Below, piece after piece: positions 1-4,944 of a DNA stretch of 9,015 nucleotides; the stretch's first letter is position 1, and every line of letters begins with the position of its first letter. The DNA is from JAVBKP01 sp031553975 (GTDB lineage: Bacteria > Bacillota > Clostridia > Peptostreptococcales > Anaerovoracaceae). Where the stretch lies: NCBI GenBank assembly GCA_031553975.1, contig JAVBKP010000007.1, positions 1 through 9,015 on the forward strand, given 5' to 3'. A model generated the notes under the pieces. It saw only the letters and a program-made list of their open reading frames with translations, had not been told where the DNA came from and did not search any database. The position numbers and the translations under genes were made by a program.

Positions 1-926
1 TCTACACCCGCAGGGCAATCCATACAATAGCCACAGGCCGTGCAAGGAATAGGTGCGGCAGCTCTATAGGCAGCAACTGATTCTGCAACAACGTCATACT
101 CTTTTTCTGAAAGAGGCCTAAAGTCTGTCATTGTGTGAATATTGTCCACAACATGATCCATACTGCTCATGCCGCTCAGTACCGTCAAAACATTAGGAAG
201 TGAAGCTACATAGCGGATTGCCCACGATGCTATACTAGCATTAGGATCTGCTTGCTTGAAAATCTCTACCGATTTTTCACATAGTGAAATCAAAGCACCA
301 CCGCGTATTGGCTCCATCACCACCACTGGTAGCCCTTTTTCAGTCAAAATTTCATATTGACGTTTTGCGTTTTGAAGTTCCCAGTCCATATAGTTTAACT
401 GTATTTGGGCAAAGTCAAACTCATGCTTACTCGTATAGGTCTCTAGTAGCGCAGGGTCATCATGGAATGAAAAGCCTAGATGGCGAATTTTGCCCTCTTT
501 CTGCTTTTCTTTCAAATGCTCATAAACACGAAACTTCTCCATGACTGGAAACGTTGTGGCATTGATAAAGTGAAGCAAATAATAATCAAAATAATCCACT
601 TTGCACTTTTTAAGCTGCTCCTCAAAAATTCGCTCCACATCTTCCTCACTTTTTAGGGCAAATGGAGGCATTTTTGTGGCTAGAAAATAGCTCTCACGAG
701 GATATTTTGATAGTGCTTCACCAATAAAGCTTTCAGACATGCCACCATGATATGGATACGCAGTATCAAAGTAATTGATGCCATGCGCAATGGCGTAGTC
801 CACCATTTCCTGCGCTTTTTCCCTGTCAATATTTTGTGGTTGTCCGTCAACCGTCGGCAGGCGCATACAGCCGAAGCCTAGCAATGAAACAGATTCATCT
901 GTGTTTTTGTAATTACGTTTTTCCAA
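1..926 (-). CDS. Aldo/keto reductase with C-terminal Fe-S motif (3' end outside window)
   Basis: Translating the minus strand from a TTG codon at 926-924 gives 308 residues that run off the window edge. The start is supported by AAGGAG (940-935) placed 8 nt upstream. The AKR catalytic tetrad is visible as D54 (FDTAYPY), Y59, K85 (ATKMP) and H119 (YYLLHF), so an NADPH- or ferredoxin-linked carbonyl reductase of the TIM-barrel AKR fold is expected, acting in the cytoplasm. Near the truncated end is C-x2-C-x2-C-x2-C-P, the start of the ferredoxin-like tail that defines the Fe-S AKR subgroup (COG1453-like) of anaerobes. Such proteins are usually about 370-390 residues, so roughly 60-80 residues are missing beyond the window. 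The substrate cannot be read from the sequence. The gene begins 5 nt after the fic stop codon, and its ribosome binding site lies across the end of fic, so the two are probably translationally coupled. Confidence 0.92.
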   Translation of the reverse strand, partial: MEKRNYKNTDESVSLLGFGCMRLPTVDGQPQNIDREKAQEMVDYAIAHGINYFDTAYPYHGGMSESFIGEALSKYPRESYFLATKMPPFALKSEEDVERIFEEQLKKCKVDYFDYYLLHFINATTFPVMEKFRVYEHLKEKQKEGKIRHLGFSFHDDPALLETYTSKHEFDFAQIQLNYMDWELQNAKRQYEILTEKGLPVVVMEPIRGGALISLCEKSVEIFKQADPNASIASWAIRYVASLPNVLTVLSGMSSMDHVVDNIHTMTDFRPLSEKEYDVVAESVAAYRAAAPIPCTACGYCMDCPAGV

Positions 927-931
927 AATAA

Positions 932-1711
932 TCACTCCTTTTCCTTTTTTAGTGAAATTCCAAGCATTCTGCTATAATCCTTTTGTGCTTCTAGTTCATT
1001 CTCTACTATAAATGTGAAGAAAGTAATATCTGACGAATTTTTTTCTCTTTGCCCAGCTACAAGAGCTGCCATGTATTCATTTCTTAGAATAGGTGGAATA
1101 GATATTAAACAATACCCCTTATTTATTAGAATTAAATTCATCAAAAGCCTTGCAGTACGGCCGTTCCCGTCTATGAATGGGTGAATGTACGCCAAGTGTT
1201 TGTGCGCAAATGCGGCAAGAGACACAGGGTGAAGTTCATTTTGTTTTTTATTAATCTGATTTACAAATTCTTTCATGCGCGTAGGAACTTCATCTGACGT
1301 TGGCGGTATATAATCTGTTCCCGTTATATACACTTGTTCTTGCCTGTACTGTCCAGCCTCTTCATCATCTAACCCATTATAAAAAAGAAAATGAAGCCTT
1401 TTTATAACTTCTTCTGTGACATTTAGACGCTCAGCTCGTGCAATTGATAACATAAAATCATATGCCTTAGCATGTCCCGTGGCCTCATATGTGTCCTTGA
1501 TAGGCTTTCCGCCTACCGTGATTCCATCTTCCAGTAAAACTTTTGTTTCTGTAATTGTTAACGAATTTCCTTCCAGCGCATTGCTTGTATATGTCATTCC
1601 TATTTTGAAATATTGGTCAAGCTGTTTTAACTCTGTTGGTGTTAAAGGCCTGCGATTATCTATTTTGCTCTTGTTAAAATCAATTTCTTCTAATAAGCTG
1701 TTAAGCTCCAT
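932..1711 (-). CDS. Fic/DOC family protein (AMPylator type, class II with N-terminal inhibitory helix)
   Basis: This 259-residue protein carries the full Fic catalytic motif HPFIDGNGRTAR at residues 177-188. It includes the catalytic His177, the metal-binding Asp181 and both Arg residues. Fic enzymes transfer AMP (less often another nucleotide or phosphate group) from a nucleotide to a hydroxyl side chain of a target protein. Residues 43-49 (SNALEGN) match the (S/T)xxxE(G/N) inhibitory helix. Because it lies N-terminal to the Fic core in the same chain, this is a class II self-inhibited Fic protein, with Glu47 expected to block productive ATP binding. A flap-like segment (YIPPTSDEVP, 134-143) precedes the core. 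No winged-helix domain or antitoxin gene is visible. The ATG start has GGTGAGG 7 nt upstream. The gene is first in a two-gene unit with the aldo/keto reductase. The target protein is unknown. Confidence 0.93.
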   Translation of the reverse strand: MELNSLLEEIDFNKSKIDNRRPLTPTELKQLDQYFKIGMTYTSNALEGNSLTITETKVLLEDGITVGGKPIKDTYEATGHAKAYDFMLSIARAERLNVTEEVIKRLHFLFYNGLDDEEAGQYRQEQVYITGTDYIPPTSDEVPTRMKEFVNQINKKQNELHPVSLAAFAHKHLAYIHPFIDGNGRTARLLMNLILINKGYCLISIPPILRNEYMAALVAGQREKNSSDITFFTFIVENELEAQKDYSRMLGISLKKEKE

Positions 1712-1752
1712 CTTTGCACCTCACCTATTGGTTATAAAAGCCTCTTTATACT

Positions 1753-1761
1753 ATTATACCA
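1753..1761 (-). promoter_or_regulatory. Proximal extended -10 promoter (P2) of the fic-AKR unit
   Basis: On the minus strand the sequence reads TGGTATAATA. This is a consensus -10 (TATAAT, 1758-1753) preceded by TGn, which makes it an extended -10 element that needs little from a -35. At 17-nt spacing the -35 position holds GTATTA, a poor match lying within the 1767-1788 palindrome. The predicted start is near 1746, leaving a leader of about 35 nt before the fic ATG. The same ten bases occur again 70 bp upstream. Confidence 0.6.
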
Positions 1762-1766
1762 TAAGT

Positions 1767-1788
1767 GCAAATCGTTAATACGATTTGC
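1767..1788. promoter_or_regulatory. Perfect 22-bp inverted repeat, likely operator over the P2 promoter
   Basis: GCAAATCGT-TAAT-ACGATTTGC has 9-bp perfect arms around a 4-bp centre. It spans roughly -21 to -42 relative to the P2 promoter of fic-AKR, the usual place for a repressor or activator site. No T-run follows on either strand, so it is not an intrinsic terminator. The binding protein is not identifiable from this window. Confidence 0.55.
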
Positions 1789-1803
1789 TTCATATCGGTA
1801 CAG

Positions 1804-1823
1804 TAAACGCATCTTGGCGTTTA
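1804..1823. promoter_or_regulatory. Second inverted repeat, at the P1 transcription start
   Basis: TAAACGC-6 nt-GCGTTTA has 7-bp perfect arms. It starts at the last base of the P1 TATAAT and covers the predicted start site near 1816. It differs in sequence from the 1767-1788 dyad, so if both are operators they may serve different regulators, or one may be an RNA hairpin in the P1 leader. Confidence 0.4.
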
Positions 1824-1831
1824 TTATACCA
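1823..1831 (-). promoter_or_regulatory. Distal extended -10 promoter (P1) of the fic-AKR unit
   Basis: The minus strand again reads TGGTATAATA, with TATAAT at 1828-1823 and TG one base upstream. The -35 position at 17-nt spacing (GGAAAG) is a poor match, so recognition would rely on the extended -10. It would start transcription just after the end of the corrinoid-activation gene. No intrinsic terminator is seen between that gene's stop and this promoter, so read-through is also possible. Confidence 0.5.
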
Positions 1832-1861
1832 CACTTGACACTCTACTTTCCTAACACTAGC

Positions 1862-3784
1862 TTAAAATTCAAAATACATAGCATCCATATAAAGGGTATT
1901 AAAGTCTTTATCATTGGCTAAGTTGATTTCGGTAGCAATGCTTCGTATTCTTTCTATGGCTTCCCCGCCATCTGGGTTTTGGCCTTCGCTGAGGCTGTAT
2001 TTTATGGCACCATTAAGGCTGCCATTGCCTATGCTCTTGATCTTCCCAGCAAAATTCTCAGGAAATAGTCCCATGCCAATGGCTTTATCCACATTGATCT
2101 TATGTCCAAATCCTCCCGCTAGGTATATGGTTTCTAGCGCCTCTGCTTTGATTCCGTACCTAATGAGCAGTGTCTCTACCCCTGCTCTAATGGCCGCCTT
2201 AGCCATTTGCAATTCTCTTATGTCCTTTTGGGTGATGAGAATATTCTTGTGGTTGTTGTCCTTTGCTAAAAAGTACCCGTTTTGAAAATATTCATCTGCT
2301 AACCTTCCGGTTTCGTCTATTAGCCCAAGCTGTAGCAGTTCATATAGGATTTCTATTAACCCTGTGCCGCAGATGCCTATTGGTGGCATTTTATTTCCAA
2401 TGGTGCCTACCTTCATATTGTTGTTTTCAACCGTAGCGCTACAAATCGCCCCTTGGACGCTTGGCATGCCACAAGTGATATTACCGCCCTCAAATGCTGG
2501 TCCTGCTGCTGTAGACGTAGTTATGAGCCTGTCTTGGTTTCCAATAGCCATCTCTCCATTGGTACCTAGGTCTATGAGCATGATATTATCTTTGCTAGAC
2601 AATATATCACAGTCCAGCAATCCAGAAAGTATATCTCCCCCCACAAAGGCAGAAAATCCTGGCAATATCGCTGTCACTGTGTTGTCAAGTCCACGGATTG
2701 ACAACACATTTTTATCTATTAATGCAAAAAATTTGATTTTGATAAGTTCATTCTTATAAGGTGTGAACGGATATATTCCCATACCTTGGCAGTCATATCC
2801 CATGAGTAGATGAACCATGGTGGTATTTCCTGCTATGATTATTTTGCCTATGGTATTATCACACCCTGTCATATGGGCTTTAATGCCCTTGGCTAGGTCA
2901 TCTTTTATGACCTCTTGTAACTCTGCCCTCTTTCCGTCCACTGAGGCCTGGATTCGGCTGATTACATCAGCACCAAAACGCCGCTGACCATTGACAGTGG
3001 AATAGCTTTTCACCACTTGCCCGCTCTTTTCCTCCACCAATGCAAAGGCAAGTGTAGTTGTACCAATGTCTATGGCTATATGACATACGCCCTCTGCTGC
3101 TCTATGAGAAATATTTTCACTGCCTAAAATCTCCATCGTACCAACGCTGTCATTTGGCACTATGTGACGCATTTTACAATTCACCTGATCACATTCCGCG
3201 CAGTTATGATCCACTTTGAACTTGGCGGCTCCTGGTTCTAGTAAGAACACTTGGCAGAGGGATTTCACTGGGTTTAGCATGTAGGAATCGGTTATGCCCA
3301 TACCTAATTCTTTGCCTGCCTCCGTTGTGTCAAAGGCTAACTTTTGCACTTTCATGTCCATTTGGCCAGGTGCTTCTAACCTCTTGGTGATTCCTAGTTT
3401 TCGTTCTTTGCATAGAGCTATCACCTCTGGATTGATCAACTCCGAGGCTTGGAACAAATATTCATCTGCCATGGCATTGACCAACAGGCCTCCCATGTAG
3501 TTGCCCCTAGCAAACAGCTCTGTAGACCAGTCGCTGATTTCTTTTCCCAATGTGGTGATTTTGAAAAGCACTGGCGTCTCGGGCTTTATGGTGTCTGTAG
3601 CCAACTCATGAGAAATCGTGCCAAATGCTATGACTGCATTGGCACTAATCTTTTTATATGCTTCTTTGATAAGGCCTTCGTATTCATCCTCAACCTCTTC
3701 GTAGATAGGGGAATTGTGATGGCAATCAATCATCTTAAAGATTACATCTTTGCGGAACTGGGCCTTAATATCAGTGAATTTCAT
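1862..3784 (-). CDS. Corrinoid activation (RACE-type) protein: MetH-activation-like domain plus ASKHA/DUF4445 ATPase
   Basis: The product is 640 residues, apparently cytoplasmic. RACE proteins use ATP to drive electrons onto inactive Co(II) corrinoid proteins, returning them to Co(I) for methyl transfer. Residues 1 to about 190 resemble the activation domain of cobalamin-dependent methionine synthase, clearest at 164-182 (ITDSYMLNPVKS). Then comes C195-x2-C198-x4-C203, a possible Fe-S ligand set. The ASKHA module follows: phosphate-1 IDIGTTT (238-244), a second phosphate loop IDLGTNGEM (404-412), GPAFEGGN (428-435), and an AGGFG loop in 553-575. The end (DAMYFEF) matches the usual family C-terminus. 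The plant-type 2Fe-2S domain of standard RACE proteins is absent. AAAGGA lies 6 nt before the ATG, which overlaps the stop of a short upstream frame (ATGA). No complete partner methyltransferase or corrinoid protein is in the window, so the pathway (O- or N-demethylation, for example) cannot be named. Confidence 0.88.
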   Translation of the reverse strand: MKFTDIKAQFRKDVIFKMIDCHHNSPIYEEVEDEYEGLIKEAYKKISANAVIAFGTISHELATDTIKPETPVLFKITTLGKEISDWSTELFARGNYMGGLLVNAMADEYLFQASELINPEVIALCKERKLGITKRLEAPGQMDMKVQKLAFDTTEAGKELGMGITDSYMLNPVKSLCQVFLLEPGAAKFKVDHNCAECDQVNCKMRHIVPNDSVGTMEILGSENISHRAAEGVCHIAIDIGTTTLAFALVEEKSGQVVKSYSTVNGQRRFGADVISRIQASVDGKRAELQEVIKDDLAKGIKAHMTGCDNTIGKIIIAGNTTMVHLLMGYDCQGMGIYPFTPYKNELIKIKFFALIDKNVLSIRGLDNTVTAILPGFSAFVGGDILSGLLDCDILSSKDNIMLIDLGTNGEMAIGNQDRLITTSTAAGPAFEGGNITCGMPSVQGAICSATVENNNMKVGTIGNKMPPIGICGTGLIEILYELLQLGLIDETGRLADEYFQNGYFLAKDNNHKNILITQKDIRELQMAKAAIRAGVETLLIRYGIKAEALETIYLAGGFGHKINVDKAIGMGLFPENFAGKIKSIGNGSLNGAIKYSLSEGQNPDGGEAIERIRSIATEINLANDKDFNTLYMDAMYFEF

Positions 3785-3999
3785 TTTTTATCCTTTAGCC
3801 AATAATTTATAATCGCTGACATACTGTCCGAATGGCACTCCGATTTGTTTCCTGCAAATGCCATCACCAGGCTCACATTAGGCGTCCTATGGATTTTATC
3901 GCCTTTCATACAGCCCATTACTCTCTCATACGAATTCCTGGCGTCCTCCTTGTTACTATCTAATACTTGTATTATAGGCGAAGGCATTGTTTCGGTCAA
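3781..3999 (-). pseudogene. Short open frame, possible remnant of a UroD-fold methyltransferase N-terminus
   Basis: The frame is open from 4014 to a TGA at 3783-3781. The first possible starts are TTG at 3999 and ATG at 3987 (72 or 68 residues). Neither has a convincing ribosome binding site. The stretch YERVMGCMKGDKIHRTPNV resembles the opening of UroD-family methyltransferases (MtaA/MtbA/CmuA-like), which typically begin with ER(V/L)-x5-G-(E/D)-K-x-x-R-x-P. Such enzymes work with corrinoid proteins and are common neighbours of RACE genes. A full enzyme is over 300 residues, so this would be a stub ending before the barrel is complete. A near-consensus promoter (3999-3971) lies inside the frame, so a transcript from it would lack these starts. 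The TGA overlaps the RACE ATG. It could also be a small real gene or a non-coding leader that happens to stay open. Confidence 0.3.
3971..3999 (-). promoter_or_regulatory. Near-consensus sigma70 promoter for the corrinoid-activation gene
   Basis: On the minus strand TTGACC (3999-3994, 5 of 6 consensus) is followed after exactly 17 nt by TATAAT (3976-3971, 6 of 6). The predicted start is near 3964, giving a leader of about 180 nt before the RACE ATG. This is the strongest promoter seen in the window. It lies directly downstream of the terminator of the preceding gene and one base from a 14-bp tandem repeat. The TTG of its -35 box is the same triplet that would otherwise be read as the start of the short open frame. 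Confidence 0.75.
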
Positions 4000-4000
4000 T

Positions 4001-4028
4001 CTAAAAGAACATACCTAAAAGAACATAC
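4001..4028. repeat. Two perfect tandem copies of a 14-bp sequence upstream of the RACE promoter
   Basis: CTAAAAGAACATAC occurs twice head to tail (4001-4014 and 4015-4028) with no mismatch. It sits between the intrinsic terminator and the -35 box of the corrinoid-activation promoter, covering about -37 to -65. It could be a paired activator site, an A/T-rich UP-like element, or a simple slippage duplication. Confidence 0.6.
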
Positions 4029-4056
4029 AAACAAAAAGAGGGTATTACCCCTCTTT
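4029..4056 (-). terminator. Intrinsic terminator of the membrane-protein gene
   Basis: On the minus strand the hairpin has perfect 8-bp arms AAAGAGGG and CCCTCTTT around a 6-nt loop (4056-4035). It runs directly into a T-rich tail, so the transcript ends CTTTTTGTTT. It lies about 80 nt after the stop of the upstream gene and just before the next promoter, as expected for a transcription boundary. Confidence 0.8.
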
Positions 4057-4134
4057 AGTATCGGAAAAAATATTGATTATATAAATTGTGTTGTAAATTT
4101 AGAGCCTATCCTGACTTGCAATTGCACTGCTTAG

Positions 4135-4839
4135 TTATAAGTCTATCGTACCGTTAGCAACATTTATAGTCGGAACTATTTTTACCATTTCAATCCCTCT
4201 ATCCCAAGCAACAACAAGAATTATCTCTTTGTTTATATCCTCTTTGATTTGTTCTATTGTAATATCCGATGGATTTAGTATTCTCGTATCTATTCTAATT
4301 TTTTCTGCTTGTGGATTTATATTTAACGCAATCCCTTGGCTATCTAGCAAATCTGTAAAACGGCACTCTCGCCCCCAAAACTTTTTCATTAGTTTTTCAG
4401 ATACCTCTGCTTGGATGCTTATGCTTTGTGATGTGATCTCTTTAAGTGGTTCTACAACAATTGTTATATCCTCTATCGTGCTTATACTTTCCGTTTCACT
4501 TAACTGAATTGTATATTCGTACTTAAATAATTCACTTTCTTCTGATTTTATTATACGCCCTGATTCATACAGTTCATCTGGTTTTATTATATGCCCCGAT
4601 TCATGCAATCCATCTAAGTATAAATAATAGTATGTATTTCCAATTTTGCCTTTTTCCTTTGGAATTTTAATTGATATTGTGCCATTTGTTTTTTCATATG
4701 TAGATGTATAAATAGTTTTTTCTTTTTCTATCCGGTCTTCCAAAATGACCGTAATCAAAAAAATTAAAAAAAATGTTGTTATCAGTACAAAGGTTAACCA
4801 CACTATCGTCGATATTCGATTGCTTTTTTTTAGCATCAT
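4135..4839 (-). CDS. Unrecognised single-pass membrane-anchored protein with an internal tandem repeat
   Basis: I do not recognise the family. An open frame begins at an ATG at 4857-4855, but AGGAG (4852-4848) lies inside it, 8 nt before the ATG at 4839. That later start is preferred (234 residues; the longer version would be 240). The N-terminus has a few basic residues, then one strongly hydrophobic segment of about 24 residues (VWLTFVLITTFFLIFLITVI) followed by charged residues. It looks like a signal anchor with the remainder outside the cell. The soluble part is rich in Ile, Glu and beta-type alternation and contains a duplicated 12-residue unit (HESGHIIK then YESGRIIK). There is no lipobox, catalytic motif or second membrane segment. 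The gene is visibly richer in A+T than its neighbours (17 G+C in bases 4261-4320, against 33 in 2941-3000 of the next gene). It appears monocistronic, closed by the terminator at 4029-4056. Confidence 0.7.
   Translation of the reverse strand: MMLKKSNRISTIVWLTFVLITTFFLIFLITVILEDRIEKEKTIYTSTYEKTNGTISIKIPKEKGKIGNTYYYLYLDGLHESGHIIKPDELYESGRIIKSEESELFKYEYTIQLSETESISTIEDITIVVEPLKEITSQSISIQAEVSEKLMKKFWGRECRFTDLLDSQGIALNINPQAEKIRIDTRILNPSDITIEQIKEDINKEIILVVAWDRGIEMVKIVPTINVANGTIDL
4541..4612. repeat. Tandem 36-bp duplication inside the membrane-protein gene
   Basis: Bases 4541-4576 and 4577-4612 align over 36 bp without gaps at 30 of 36 positions. All six differences are transitions. The unit is a multiple of three, so the frame is kept and the protein gains two adjacent 12-residue repeats, LHESGHIIKPDE and LYESGRIIKSEE. 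The differences change three residue pairs beyond conservative swaps, which suggests the copies are not freshly made. Confidence 0.85.
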
Positions 4840-4872
4840 GAACATAACTCCTCTCATGGGATTAATAAATTA

Positions 4873-4902
4873 ATTATGTTTCATTTAGTCATAAAAGTAC
4901 AA
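4873..4902 (-). promoter_or_regulatory. Weak candidate promoter for the membrane-protein gene
   Basis: On the minus strand CATAAT (4878-4873, 5 of 6) is preceded after 18 nt by TTGTAC (4902-4897, only 3 of 6). It lies in the 87-94 bp A/T-rich gap after the HelD-like gene, where a promoter would be needed if the membrane-protein gene is transcribed separately. The -35 match is poor and the region is A/T-rich, so a chance match is likely. Confidence 0.25.
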
Positions 4903-4944
4903 GGTGTATTTTAAATAAATTTGTCGTATTGAATTTATCGTACT

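Noticed and set aside
284..544. 86-residue plus-strand open frame opposite the aldo/keto reductase
   Set aside because: The minus strand here encodes a clear continuous AKR sequence. The plus-strand product is low in recognisable features and is best explained as a shadow.
1416..1778. 120-residue plus-strand open frame opposite the start of fic
   Set aside because: It is antisense to a gene with an intact Fic motif, has no recognisable domain and no convincing ribosome binding site, and ends within the operator region. It is a shadow frame.
1832..1840. TTGACA on the plus strand in the gap before fic, considered as a plus-strand -35 box
   Set aside because: No TATAAT-like element lies 16-18 nt downstream on that strand, and no plus-strand gene follows.
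3449..3805. 118-residue plus-strand frame across the 5' end of the corrinoid-activation gene
   Set aside because: It is antisense to a well-supported gene and shows no family features of its own. Other plus-strand frames (1914-2285, 2364-2759, 6979-7245, 8027-8278 and 8278-8526) were rejected for the same reason.
3930..3960. AAGGAGG on the minus strand within the short open frame, considered as a ribosome binding site for a hidden small gene
   Set aside because: No ATG, GTG or TTG lies 5-12 nt downstream. The next ATG is about 15 nt away in another frame and meets a stop after three codons.
4915..4938. Inverted repeat ATAAATT / AATTTAT just after the HelD-like gene stop, considered as its terminator
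   Set aside because: The 7-bp arms contain only A and T with a 10-nt loop, giving a weak stem, and no clean T-run follows. It is not distinguishable from background in this A/T-rich gap.
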